From SURF-58 sp041305085 (GTDB lineage: Archaea > Nanobdellota > Nanobdellia > Woesearchaeales > UBA9642): 18,809 nucleotides of DNA. The translations under genes were made by a program, and so were the position numbers. The notes below the pieces were generated by a model that was not told the DNA's origin, ran no database searches, and saw only the letters and a program-made list of their open reading frames with translations. This document shows, one piece after another, positions 1-6,575 of the stretch (position 1 is its first letter; the number at the start of each line of letters is the position of its first letter). The stretch lies in NCBI GenBank assembly GCA_041305085.1, contig JBFYMA010000050.1:1-18809 (forward strand). Direction: 5' to 3'.

Positions 1-1
1 G

Positions 2-1195
2 GCTATGGCAGAGGCTGAAATGCTGATGGAAGTGGAAACACAGCTTATAAGCCCAAGATATGGTCTGAGCATTATTGGTGCAAGCACTGATTCATTGTCA
101 GGAATATTTGTTCTTACACAAAAAGACTTTTCTGTAACAAGGGAGGAAGCAGTCGATATACTCACAGCTATCGGTGTTGAGGACTTTTCAGAGCTTCCAA
201 GCAAGCAGAATATTTCAGGCAGAGAGATATTTTCTGCGCTTCTTCCAAAAGGATTTTTCTTTAAGGGAAAAACAAAAAATTTCAAAGAGGGTACAGCCGA
301 TCCTGATGCATTGGTCATCATTAAGGATGGAAAAATAGTTTCAGGAATTATGGACAAGGCAAACCTTGGAGAAGGCCAGGGGCTTATGCTGAGAAATATC
401 CACAAGCAGTACGGACCGGACTTTGCACTGGACTTTTTGGGAAAAATTTTCAACCTTGGAAACGAGGTTCTTTTAAGATATGGATTTTCTGTAAGCTCTG
501 CAGACCTTGACTTGTCAGAAAAAGGCACAGCAGAAATTTTGAAGCTTTTGGATGACGCAGAAAAAGAAGTACAGGATCTGATAAAATCTTATAACAACCA
601 AACCCTTGAAATTCTTCCAGGCAGAACACTCAGGGAAACTCTGGAGCTCAGGATTTTAGAAACTTTGAACAAGACCAGGAACAAGACAGGAAAGGTTGTT
701 GCAGAAACAGCAACAAGGGATACAGACATTATGAAGATGATAACATCAGGCTCAAGAGGAAACCTTTTGCACATTGCCCAGATGTCTGCTTGTGTAGGCC
801 AGCAGGCGTTCAGGGGTGGAAGAATCACAAAAGGGTACAATGACAGGACACTTTCATGCTTTAAAAAAGGCGATCTTGGAAGCTCTGCCCACGGGTTCAT
901 AAGCAAGGGATTCAAACAAGGATTAAAGCCATACGAGCTGTTCTTTATGAGTATGACAGGAAGGGACTCTATGATGGATACCGCATTAAGAACCCCTAAA
1001 TCAGGATATCTTTACAGAAGGCTTGCCAATGCACTTCAGGACTTAAAGGTGGAGTATGATTTCAGCGTAAGAGATGCCAGCGGAAAAATTGTCGAGTTCA
1101 ATTATGGTGAGGACAGCATGGATGTCAGCAAGAGCGAAGGCGGAAAAATAAATGTAAAGCAGATAGTTGATGCAGTTTTGGAGGAGCAATCATAA
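2..1195 (+). CDS. rpoA1: DNA-directed RNA polymerase subunit A' (C-terminal part, cut by window edge)
   Basis: This is the C-terminal part of the archaeal RNA polymerase largest-subunit fragment A', which holds much of the active-site cleft. The reading frame is open to the left edge, so the gene starts outside the window; the first visible residues (AMAEAEMLMEV) match the stretch that in the family follows the catalytic NADFDGD loop, which is therefore missing here. Family landmarks seen are SPRYG near residue 17, GSRGNLLHIAQM near 250, and the bridge-helix region around nt 920-1025 (KPYELFFMSMTGRDSM followed by DTA, RT, SGY and RRL). The stop TAA is followed after 1 bp by the ATG of rpoA2, so the two fragments are almost certainly cotranscribed. 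The A'/A'' split is the normal archaeal arrangement, not a disruption. Identification is very secure. Confidence 0.97.
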   Translation, partial: AMAEAEMLMEVETQLISPRYGLSIIGASTDSLSGIFVLTQKDFSVTREEAVDILTAIGVEDFSELPSKQNISGREIFSALLPKGFFFKGKTKNFKEGTADPDALVIIKDGKIVSGIMDKANLGEGQGLMLRNIHKQYGPDFALDFLGKIFNLGNEVLLRYGFSVSSADLDLSEKGTAEILKLLDDAEKEVQDLIKSYNNQTLEILPGRTLRETLELRILETLNKTRNKTGKVVAETATRDTDIMKMITSGSRGNLLHIAQMSACVGQQAFRGGRITKGYNDRTLSCFKKGDLGSSAHGFISKGFKQGLKPYELFFMSMTGRDSMMDTALRTPKSGYLYRRLANALQDLKVEYDFSVRDASGKIVEFNYGEDSMDVSKSEGGKINVKQIVDAVLEEQS

Positions 1196-1196
1196 A

Positions 1197-2342
1197 ATGG
1201 AAGACCTCATAAAGCAATACAAGGACAAGCTGCCTCCATTGATTCTGGAGGAGCTGCAGCAGAACATTCCTGCAAAAATTTCTCAGGCAAAGCTAAAAAA
1301 GATTTTTGAAAAAGTCTACAATGAATACCTTACAAGCATTGCAGAGCCTGGAGAATCCGTTGGGATCATAGCTGCAGAGTCAATTGGAGAGCCAGGGACC
1401 CAGATGACCCTTAATACATTCCACTTTGCAGGGGTTTCTGAGATGAACGTCACAACAGGCCTGCCAAGGCTTATAGAAATACTTGATGGCAGGGAAAATA
1501 TAAGCACAAAAATGATGGAAGTTTATCTTAAAAAGCCACACAATGAAGGAAAGGATATAGAAAAGATTGCAGCCCAGCTGAAAGAGACAACGCTGAAAGA
1601 GGTCATAAACTCTCTCTCAATAAGTCTTGCAGATACAACGCTTGTTGTGGAGCTTAACCAGTCCAGGCTTTCAGAACTTGGAATAAAGCCCGCCCAGATA
1701 ATAAAGGTTTTGGAAAAAAGCTTTAAGCACTACTCTTTCAAGCCTGGAAAAGAGTCTGACTATGAGCTCCAGGTAAAGTCTAAGTCAAAGGAGGATGTAT
1801 TGAGCAGCATTTACAAGTTGAAGCAGAAGATAAAGGATACCTATATCGGTGGAATAAAAGGCATAACTCAGGTTCTCCCTGTCAAAAGAGGAGAGGAGCT
1901 CATAATTGTTACTGCAGGCTCCAACCTTAAAGAGATTTTCAAGCTTGATTTTGTAGACACAACAAGAACGATTTCAAACGACATATTCGAGATACAAAAC
2001 ATTCTCGGAGTTGAAGCTGCAAGGCAGGCAATAATAAATGAAGTTTTCAAAGTCATCGATGCGCAGGGATTAAATGTTGACAAGAGGCACATAATGCTTG
2101 TGGCTGACACGATGTGCATGAGCGGAATGGTGATGGGAATAAACAGGTATGGAATAGTAAAGGAAAAGCCTTCTGTGCTTGCAAGGGCAAGCTTTGAAAC
2201 TCCAATCAGGCATATAATACAGGCAGCCATGGTTGGTGAAACAGACAAACTGAACAGCGTAATAGAAAACGTTATGATAAACCAGTACATTCCCACAGGT
2301 ACAGGCCTTCCTGGGCTGCTGGCAAAAAAAATTAGCAAGTGA
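1197..2342 (+). CDS. rpoA2: DNA-directed RNA polymerase subunit A''
   Basis: Subunit A'' supplies the C-terminal third of the largest RNA polymerase subunit, including the trigger loop that closes over the incoming nucleotide. The product is 381 residues, close to the usual archaeal size. Residues about 48-80 carry the strongly conserved block ESVGIIAAESIGEPGTQM followed by TLNTFHFAGV (trigger-loop region). The C-terminal part has LVADTMCMSGMVMGINRYG, then an SFETP motif and a GTGLPGLL ending, all typical. The ATG at 1197 was chosen because it begins MEDLIKQY, 1 bp after the rpoA1 stop; an in-frame ATG at 1167 would overlap rpoA1 by 29 bp and adds residues with no family match. rpl30e starts 6 bp after the stop. 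No intein or frameshift is seen. Confidence 0.97.
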   Translation: MEDLIKQYKDKLPPLILEELQQNIPAKISQAKLKKIFEKVYNEYLTSIAEPGESVGIIAAESIGEPGTQMTLNTFHFAGVSEMNVTTGLPRLIEILDGRENISTKMMEVYLKKPHNEGKDIEKIAAQLKETTLKEVINSLSISLADTTLVVELNQSRLSELGIKPAQIIKVLEKSFKHYSFKPGKESDYELQVKSKSKEDVLSSIYKLKQKIKDTYIGGIKGITQVLPVKRGEELIIVTAGSNLKEIFKLDFVDTTRTISNDIFEIQNILGVEAARQAIINEVFKVIDAQGLNVDKRHIMLVADTMCMSGMVMGINRYGIVKEKPSVLARASFETPIRHIIQAAMVGETDKLNSVIENVMINQYIPTGTGLPGLLAKKISK

Positions 2343-2348
2343 TGAAAA

Positions 2349-2612
2349 ATGGATTATTCTAGCGAAATAAAAAAACTTTTGACACAAGGAAAAATAGTGA
2401 TTGGAACAAACCAAGTAATTAAGGGATTAAGGGAAAAAACACTGAAAAAGATTTTTGTTTCAGCAAACTGCCCAAAGCAGGTTCTGGAAGACGTGGAAAA
2501 ATTCTCAAAGCTGACATCTATAGAGTTTGTGATGCTTGACATTCCTAATGATGAGCTTGGCACAATCTGCAAAAAGCCATTCCTTGTGAGCATGGCAGGA
2601 GTAAAAAATTAA
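2349..2612 (+). CDS. rpl30e: 50S ribosomal protein L30e
   Basis: An 87-residue member of the L7Ae/L30e/S12e RNA-binding fold. The N-terminal half has KIVIGTNQVIKGLREKTLK, the usual glycine-rich turn that contacts RNA kink-turns, then a beta strand KKIFVSANCP and a C-terminal PFLVSMAGVK. It is slightly shorter than the typical length of about 100 residues but looks complete. Its place between rpoA2 and nusA is the standard archaeal order (rpoA1-rpoA2-rpl30e-nusA), which supports the call over other L7Ae-fold proteins. The stop codon lies 2 bp before the nusA ATG. The stop of rpoA2 and the following bases form a GTGAT motif that could act as a Shine-Dalgarno site about 5 nt before this start. 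Confidence 0.93.
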   Translation: MDYSSEIKKLLTQGKIVIGTNQVIKGLREKTLKKIFVSANCPKQVLEDVEKFSKLTSIEFVMLDIPNDELGTICKKPFLVSMAGVKN

Positions 2613-2614
2613 GG

Positions 2615-3022
2615 ATGAAATACACAGCAGATAACATAAAGCTTATTTCTTTGTTTGAGAAAATAACAAGGGCGAATGTTAAGGACTTGTTTTTTCACAA
2701 CGACCAGCCAATATTTGTTGTTAGCGAAGGAGAGCTTAGAAAAGCGCTTGGCAGGGAGAATTTCAACCTGAAAAAAATAGAAGGCCTGCTCAAAAAAAGA
2801 ATAAAGATAATTGAGTACTCATCAAGCCTGCTGCAGTTCGTGCTTAATGTCATTGCGCCAATAAAGGTTGCAGACATAAAAGAAGAGGGCAGCAAGGTAA
2901 TACTTGTCAGCAAGGACACAAAAACAAGAGGATATCTTATTGGAAGGGCCGCAGAAACACTGAGAAGCAATGAGAAGATTGTGAAAAAGTATTACCCAAT
3001 AGAAGAGATACGGGTTGTGTGA
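2615..3022 (+). CDS. nusA: NusA-like transcription factor (archaeal, KH domains)
   Basis: A 135-residue archaeal NusA-type protein. In this family two KH RNA-binding domains are present and the bacterial N-terminal polymerase-binding and S1 domains are absent; the short length fits. The second half shows the conserved VLNVIAPIKVADIK segment and a KH signature around GYLIGRAAETLRSNEKIV (the GRxxxxLR type of loop). The N-terminal half has LFFHNDQPIFVVSEGELRKA, typical of the family. Role in archaea is inferred from homology (RNA binding in transcription elongation, termination or rRNA processing). It overlaps the next gene by one base (TGATG), which indicates translational coupling with the Nudix gene. 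Confidence 0.92.
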   Translation: MKYTADNIKLISLFEKITRANVKDLFFHNDQPIFVVSEGELRKALGRENFNLKKIEGLLKKRIKIIEYSSSLLQFVLNVIAPIKVADIKEEGSKVILVSKDTKTRGYLIGRAAETLRSNEKIVKKYYPIEEIRVV

Positions 3023-3513
3023 TGAAAATAACTATTGTTGATGAAAAAGATAAAAAAATTGGTGTGAAGCAAAGGGAAAATATTTCTTCTCAAGAATTTT
3101 ACAGAGTGAGTGCACTCTGGATTACCAATAGCAAGGGAGAAATACTGCTTGCAAAAAGGGCTTACAGCAAAGTTAATGATCCTGGAAAGTGGGGTCCTGC
3201 AGTCGCAGGAACAGTTGAAGAGGGAGAAACATACTATTCAAATATTATTAAAGAGATGCAAGAAGAGCTCGGTCTAAAAAATGTGAAACCTGAAAAAGGT
3301 CCTAAAACAAGGACTAAGGGAGAACACTCTCATTTCACCCAATGGTTTTTTCTTAAAGTGGACAAAAAAGAAGAAGAGTTTGATATCCAAAAAGAAGAGG
3401 TTGCAGCTATCAAGTGGTTTTCAGAAGAGGAGCTTAAAAAAGAGCTTAGGGAATCGCCTGAAAATTACTTGATAAGCCTAAAGTGCAACTTAAGTATTTT
3501 AATCAAGAGTTAA
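3022..3513 (+). CDS. Nudix hydrolase (IPP-isomerase-like subfamily)
   Basis: A 163-residue Nudix-fold protein that would hydrolyse a nucleoside-diphosphate-linked substrate or act as an isopentenyl-diphosphate-isomerase-like enzyme; the substrate cannot be read from sequence. The Nudix box runs from Gly63 to Leu85: Gly63, Glu69, then KEMQEELGL, with the metal-binding Glu78, Glu81 and Glu82 present but the usual Arg before the first Glu replaced by Lys77. N-terminal ILLAKRAYSKVNDPGKWGP is typical of the IDI/YfcD-like group (LxxRxxxK...PGxW). The ATG at 3022 overlaps the nusA stop by one base; a GTG directly before it would add one residue. It ends the rpo/nusA gene run and is not a standard member of that cluster, so it looks like a later insertion. 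Function beyond Nudix fold is uncertain. Confidence 0.88.
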   Translation: MKITIVDEKDKKIGVKQRENISSQEFYRVSALWITNSKGEILLAKRAYSKVNDPGKWGPAVAGTVEEGETYYSNIIKEMQEELGLKNVKPEKGPKTRTKGEHSHFTQWFFLKVDKKEEEFDIQKEEVAAIKWFSEEELKKELRESPENYLISLKCNLSILIKS

Positions 3514-3527
3514 AAGTATCAAAACTA
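3511..3527 (-). terminator. Possible T-run terminator of the tRNA
   Basis: Immediately after the tRNA 3' end, the minus strand shows two short T runs (ATAGTTTTGATACTTTTAAC). Archaeal transcripts commonly end in such T stretches without a hairpin. It overlaps the last codon and stop of the Nudix gene on the other strand. Weak evidence. Confidence 0.3.
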
Positions 3528-3635
3528 TGGGGTTGCCAGGATTTGAACCCGGGTTACAAGACCCCCAGCCTTGTGTGATATTGCTTTTCCCAGCAAAAGG
3601 TTTTCAATCTGAGATCCAAGCTACACTACAGCCCC
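3528..3635 (-). tRNA. tRNA-Pro(GGG) with an insertion in the D-loop region
   Basis: Read on the minus strand, the 108-nt locus gives a complete tRNA once about 34 nt are removed. Acceptor strand GGGGCTG pairs with CAACCCC (one C-A mismatch at 5:68). U8, then D-stem GTGT/TCAC with a 13:22 mismatch, D-loop with A14, G15 and G18-G19. The anticodon arm is CAAGG-CTGGGGG-TCTTG: U33, anticodon GGG (decodes CCC/CCU), and G37 as in proline tRNAs. Variable loop TAAC with C48, T-arm CCGGG-TTCAAAT-CCTGG, discriminator A73. No CCA is encoded. The mature molecule would be 74 nt. A TATA-like box lies 24 bp upstream. The identity as proline tRNA rests on the anticodon arm and G37; the intron position is less certain than the tRNA itself. 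Confidence 0.85.
3580..3613 (-). other. Putative non-canonical tRNA intron (D-loop)
   Basis: About 34 nt separate the first part of the D-loop (ending GCTTGGAT) from the 3' D-stem strand (TCAC). Removing it restores D-loop and D-stem with the expected U8-A14, G15-C48 and G18-G19 contacts. Internally it can form a small hairpin, CTTTT with AAAAG around a 6-nt loop (3584-3599). The exact junctions are ambiguous by several bases, because several cut pairs give D-arms that differ only at position 21 or not at all, and I could not draw a standard bulge-helix-bulge at any of them. Insertions at non-canonical tRNA positions are known in archaea, mostly Thermoproteales; that this one is spliced is inference. 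Confidence 0.6.
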
Positions 3636-3656
3636 GTGCAAAAAAGAATAAGGATG

Positions 3657-3668
3657 TTGTTTAAAAAC
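3657..3668 (-). promoter_or_regulatory. TATA-like box for tRNA-Pro
   Basis: The minus strand reads TTTTTAAAC here. The distance to the first tRNA base (3635) is about 24 bp, the usual archaeal spacing between TATA box and transcription start. Confidence 0.5.
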
Positions 3669-3669
3669 A

Positions 3670-3750
3670 TTTTTCTGTTTGGTGTTTTGGCTTGCTGTTT
3701 TGTGCTGTTTTGTTGTCTTGTGTTTTGGTGTTTCTGCTGTTTTTTTGTTC
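3670..3750. other. T/G-rich low-complexity tract
   Basis: About 80 bp of almost only T and G on the plus strand with irregular TGTTTTG and GCTGTTTTG units (A/C-rich on the minus strand, with AAAACAGCA twice). It lies between the tRNA promoter and the palindromic element. The units are too irregular and too short for a CRISPR array and no convincing reading frame crosses it. No function is apparent. Confidence 0.45.
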
Positions 3751-3821
3751 TATAATGGCAGGAACAGCCTGCTTGCGGCAGGCAAAACCCAGCCCCTGGC
3801 TGGTGCAGAACTGCCATTATA
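3751..3821. repeat. 71-bp palindromic element with two internal hairpins
   Basis: An 11-bp perfect inverted repeat (TATAATGGCAG at 3751-3761, its complement at 3811-3821) encloses two further perfect hairpins: GCCTGC/GCAGGC at 3767-3783 with a 5-nt loop, and CCAGCC/GGCTGG at 3789-3803 with a 3-nt loop. The whole would fold into a three-way junction as RNA, or a cruciform-like DNA arm. It is markedly GC-richer than the A/T-rich flanks. It sits upstream of the S12 promoter and upstream of the oppositely oriented tRNA promoter. It may be a small non-autonomous mobile element, a structured RNA or a barrier between the two divergent transcription units; the sequence does not decide. Confidence 0.6.
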
Positions 3822-3890
3822 AATAAGATGATTATTCTGCTTGCCATCGGTTGTTATCAGTTGTTTTCCATCTGTGTTATCCATCGATAT

Positions 3891-3900
3891 ATTTATAAAT
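3891..3900 (+). promoter_or_regulatory. TATA box for S12 gene
   Basis: ATTTATAAAT about 23-32 bp before the S12 ATG. With the usual 25-bp spacing the transcript would begin within a few bases of the ATG, so the gene is probably leaderless. It shows that S12 here is transcribed independently of the rpo/nusA cluster. Confidence 0.65.
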
Positions 3901-3922
3901 ATCCCCTAAATTCTTTGGTCTA

Positions 3923-4360
3923 ATGGCAAAAAAGGCTAAAGGACTGAACGCTGGCTCAAAGCTTAAGAAGAGAAGAAGAGTCTTCAAGCTCTACAAGCAG
4001 GAAATATACAAGCGAGCCAGAGGGCTGTTCAAAAAATATGACCCATTGGAAGGGAGCGCACAGGCCAAGGCCATAGTTCTGGAAAAGGTCCAGAGAGAGG
4101 CAAAGCAGCCAAACTCTGCAATGAGAAAATGCGCCAGGGTGCAGATTATCAAGAACGGAAAACAGGTTACTGCTTTTATGCCAGAAGACGGCGCTCAGAA
4201 GATGATCGATGAGCACGATGAAGTTATAATTGAAAGGATTGGCGGAAACAAGGGCAGATCAAAAGGCGATCTTCCTGGAATCAGGTGGCAGGTCATAAAA
4301 GTAAATGACCAGTCTCTTCACGCATTGCTGAAAGGCAAGCTGGAAAAGGCAAGGAAGTAA
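3923..4360 (+). CDS. rps12: 30S ribosomal protein S12 (uS12)
   Basis: A 145-residue archaeal/eukaryotic-type S12, the decoding-centre protein of the small subunit. Clear family blocks are KQPNSAMRKCARVQ near residues 61-74, the acidic stretch MPEDGAQKMIDEHDEV near 90-105, and GGNKGRSKGDLPGIRWQV near 112-129, which includes the loop that contacts mRNA-tRNA. Length is normal for archaea. In most archaea this gene follows nusA and is followed by rps7 and EF-1alpha; here 900 bp with a Nudix gene and a tRNA on the other strand separate it from nusA, and the next gene is a convergent toxin gene 21 bp downstream. Confidence 0.96.
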   Translation: MAKKAKGLNAGSKLKKRRRVFKLYKQEIYKRARGLFKKYDPLEGSAQAKAIVLEKVQREAKQPNSAMRKCARVQIIKNGKQVTAFMPEDGAQKMIDEHDEVIIERIGGNKGRSKGDLPGIRWQVIKVNDQSLHALLKGKLEKARK

Positions 4361-4370
4361 ACGAATTAAA

Positions 4371-4390
4371 ATTCCTATTTTCTATTTTAT
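4371..4390 (+). terminator. Possible T-run terminator after S12
   Basis: The plus strand just after the S12 stop reads TTCCTATTTTCTATTTTAT, T-rich as at many archaeal 3' ends. It overlaps the end of the convergent toxin gene, so the base composition may be coincidental. Confidence 0.35.
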
Positions 4391-4762
4391 AAATTCTACG
4401 TTTTCCATTTGCTGGAACTGCATATCTCCTGTCAGGAATTTTATATTTTTTTCTTTTGCAATGATGTACCCTATGCAGTCAACGTAAGATAATTTTCTCT
4501 TTTTCAGTTTTTTTTTAAGATAATTAGCTTTTTTTATTTCCTGGTCTGAGATTGATATTGTGAACCTGTTAAAAATTTCAAAATACTTGTCTGCTTTTTC
4601 TTTTTCGTATTTCTGGAGCAGGCAATAGTGGAGTTCCATAAGATTTAGCTTAGTTGTTATTATGCAGATATTGCTGCAGTACTTTTCATAATTTTTGTTT
4701 CCGCTTATTATCTCATACATTGCATATGTGTCAAAGAAGTATGTTTTGATGCTTTTTAGCAT
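4382..4762 (-). CDS. vapC: PIN-domain ribonuclease toxin (VapC-like)
   Basis: A 126-residue PIN-domain protein, expected to cut RNA when freed from its antitoxin. The four acidic metal-binding positions are visible: Asp11 in YFFDTYAMYE, Glu43 in NLMELHY, Asp95 in SYVDCIGY, and Asp113 in LTGDMQF. The length fits VapC. The ATG at 4762 was chosen because it lies one base after the stop of the antitoxin gene; an in-frame ATG at 4786 would overlap that gene by 23 bp and add residues with no PIN match. Tight coupling to an AbrB-type partner supports a toxin-antitoxin role rather than a housekeeping PIN nuclease. The RNA target is unknown. Confidence 0.85.
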   Translation of the reverse strand: MLKSIKTYFFDTYAMYEIISGNKNYEKYCSNICIITTKLNLMELHYCLLQKYEKEKADKYFEIFNRFTISISDQEIKKANYLKKKLKKRKLSYVDCIGYIIAKEKNIKFLTGDMQFQQMENVEFIK

Positions 4763-4763
4763 T

Positions 4764-4973
4764 TTAATCCCATCCTTTTCTTGCAAATTCTTTGAATTTC
4801 TGTCCAGACATTTTTCTTTTTAATGAGCCAAATATGGGCTTAATGTTGGCTTCTTTAACCACTTCCAGAAGTATTTTCTGGTTTTCTTCCAGGTTTTTTT
4901 CTTCTATAAACGATTTAGGTAGCACTATTCCCATCGAGTTTCCCCACTTTTTCAGCTTTACTTCTATGGCCAT
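4764..4973 (-). CDS. vapB: AbrB/SpoVT-type antitoxin (VapB-like)
   Basis: A 69-residue protein. Residues 1-45 match the SpoVT-AbrB swapped-hairpin DNA-binding domain (KKWGNSMGIVLPKSFIEE), which dimerises and usually binds the promoter of its own operon. Residues 50-69 (SLKRKMSGQKFKEFARKGWD) are basic/aromatic and would be the tail that wraps the toxin. It precedes the PIN gene by one base, as antitoxins normally do. Autoregulation is typical of the family but is inferred here. The strong A/T-rich promoter directly upstream fits that. Confidence 0.85.
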   Translation of the reverse strand: MAIEVKLKKWGNSMGIVLPKSFIEEKNLEENQKILLEVVKEANIKPIFGSLKRKMSGQKFKEFARKGWD

Positions 4974-4995
4974 ATTAAATTATATTATAGTTATA

Positions 4996-5010
4996 CAATA
5001 ATTATATAAG
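4996..5010 (-). promoter_or_regulatory. TATA box for the vapBC-like operon
   Basis: The minus strand reads TTATATAATT about 25-35 bp before the antitoxin ATG. The bases between box and ATG are almost pure A/T with TATA-like steps, so the exact box is uncertain. Confidence 0.5.
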
Positions 5011-5029
5011 AATCCTGCTGTTTATAAAT

Positions 5030-5046
5030 TTTTTGAAAAAATATTT
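5030..5046 (-). terminator. Possible T-run terminator after AMP phosphorylase
   Basis: On the minus strand, about 35 bp past the AMP phosphorylase stop, the sequence AAATATTTTTTC gives a T6 run. It would separate this transcript from the vapBC-like pair on the same strand. Confidence 0.35.
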
Positions 5047-5080
5047 AGTGGTTTTTCGTAATGACCTGAATGTTTGTTGT

Positions 5081-6556
5081 TTATCCAACTCTCACAGGCT
5101 TCAGCAGCTCAAACTCTTCCACTGCGTACTTCAGCAGAATCTTGCTCCTCGCATAAAGCGTAACAATTGAATCGCCCTTTTTCACTTTTTCTCCTATTTT
5201 TTTGTGAATATAAATTCCTGCTTCCTGGGTTTTGGGAGCTCCGCAAATCCTTGCGAGTTTAGATATGGATTTGTTGCTTATGCTTTTTACTCTTCCGTTT
5301 TTTTCTGCAAGAATTACCTCTTTGTGTTTTGCGAGCTCAGGAATCTCTTTTCTTCCCTGAGCCTCTATTATTTCCATAAATTTCAGGTAGGCTTTTCCAC
5401 TCTCAAGGATTTTTCTTGCAGTCCGTCTTCCTTTTTTTGTCTGGCCTGACATATTCAACAGCTCTCCTGCAAGAAATATTGCCTTTTCCTTTAAGTCTCT
5501 TGGAGCTGTTGGATCATTTCTAAGGACAGCAAGCACATCTTTTGCCTCCAGCAATGGCCCAACACCTCTGCCTATTGGCTGGCTTCCATCTGTTAATACC
5601 ACCTTTACCCTCATGCCAGTCTTTTTTCCCTGATACTCAAATCTTTTTTTCAGCTCCAGAGCCCTTTGCTTTGTCCTGACTTTTGCCTCCTCTCCAAATG
5701 GTATGTCTATAAGCACATGGGTTGCGCCCACGCTTTTTTTCTTCGCAAGAACACTGCTGAGCAATAGCCCTACAGTGTCAATAAACAAGGGATATTCAAC
5801 TCTTATTATTTCCTCATCTGCTGGCGCAAGGTTCATTGCCCTTCCCCATACCATGCAGGCTTTGGTCTTCTGCACAACTTTTTTTGCCGCCTGAAGGTCC
5901 AGGTCAACGTTGCACAGCACTTCCATTGTGTCTGCTGTGCCTGAAGGGCTTGTTATGGATCTGGAGCTGGTCTTTGGCATAACCAGGCCAAATGCAGCTA
6001 TTATCGGAACAACAATCATGGTTGTCCTGTTGTTTGGAATGCCTCCTATGCAGTGCTTGTCAATAATAGGCATGGTCCTTATTTTTAAGGTATTGCCAGT
6101 ATCGACTATTGCATTTATCAGATGGGTTATCTCATTGTCTGAAAGGTCATTGCTAAAGCATGCTGCAACAAAATAAGTAAGCTCGACATCTGTCAGCTCT
6201 CCATTGACCAAATCCCTGATTATTGAGTATATCTCGTTTCTGGAAAGCTCTTTTCCTGAAAGCTTTTTCTTGACAAAACTGATTGATTTTGTGTTCTCAA
6301 CAAGGGATACAAGGACGCTGTCGCCGTTTTTGGCATTAAGCACGTCAAAAACATCCCTTAAAATGCCTATCTCCCCTCTTTTCACGATTTTTTTAGAGTA
6401 TGTGGTTTCTGCAAGGCACACTATTTCCTTGTTTTTGTACTTTACTTTCAGCCTGCTTTGCCTGTGGATGTCAAACTTTTCAGAATCCTCCTTGTTTATA
6501 ACCACAAATTTTCTGTTTCCAGAGGAGATGAGAATGTTTTTGACCTTTAGCCGCAT
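5081..6556 (-). CDS. deoA: AMP phosphorylase (thymidine phosphorylase family)
   Basis: A 491-residue archaeal AMP phosphorylase, which splits AMP (and other NMPs) with phosphate to adenine and ribose-1,5-bisphosphate. In archaea this feeds R15P isomerase and form III RuBisCO, or ribose salvage. The N-terminal 85 residues form the extra domain typical of the archaeal enzyme. Key blocks are IIDKHCIGGIPNN at about 164-176 and the family signature SSRSITSPSGTADT at about 197-210, both characteristic of AMPpase rather than thymidine phosphorylase. The ATG at 6556 is preferred to a TTG two codons upstream. A TATA box lies about 25 bp upstream, so it is probably leaderless. No pathway partner is in this window. 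Length and motifs look intact. Confidence 0.93.
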   Translation of the reverse strand: MRLKVKNILISSGNRKFVVINKEDSEKFDIHRQSRLKVKYKNKEIVCLAETTYSKKIVKRGEIGILRDVFDVLNAKNGDSVLVSLVENTKSISFVKKKLSGKELSRNEIYSIIRDLVNGELTDVELTYFVAACFSNDLSDNEITHLINAIVDTGNTLKIRTMPIIDKHCIGGIPNNRTTMIVVPIIAAFGLVMPKTSSRSITSPSGTADTMEVLCNVDLDLQAAKKVVQKTKACMVWGRAMNLAPADEEIIRVEYPLFIDTVGLLLSSVLAKKKSVGATHVLIDIPFGEEAKVRTKQRALELKKRFEYQGKKTGMRVKVVLTDGSQPIGRGVGPLLEAKDVLAVLRNDPTAPRDLKEKAIFLAGELLNMSGQTKKGRRTARKILESGKAYLKFMEIIEAQGRKEIPELAKHKEVILAEKNGRVKSISNKSISKLARICGAPKTQEAGIYIHKKIGEKVKKGDSIVTLYARSKILLKYAVEEFELLKPVRVG

Positions 6557-6575
6557 AACCAAAAAGTATTGTGCA

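Noticed and set aside
1100..1200. Largest RNA polymerase subunit broken into two genes
   Set aside because: The A'/A'' split with a 1-bp gap is the normal archaeal state, not a frameshift.
2339..2345. C/D-box sRNA box C (GTGATGA) at gene junctions, also near 3018 and 18627
   Set aside because: Each is made by the stop/start codon overlap or tandem ATGs; no box D with guide spacing was noticed.
3670..3750. CRISPR-like or tandem repeat array in the T/G-rich tract
   Set aside because: The units are 7-9 bp, irregular, and without unique spacers of constant length.
3626..3847. 73-codon minus-strand reading frame across the T/G tract and palindromic element
   Set aside because: It overlaps the 5' end of the tRNA, crosses low-complexity DNA and the hairpins, and looks like no protein family.
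6560..6562. TTG start for AMP phosphorylase two codons upstream of the ATG
   Set aside because: The ATG at 6556 fits the leaderless spacing from the TATA box and the family start MRLKVKN-like.
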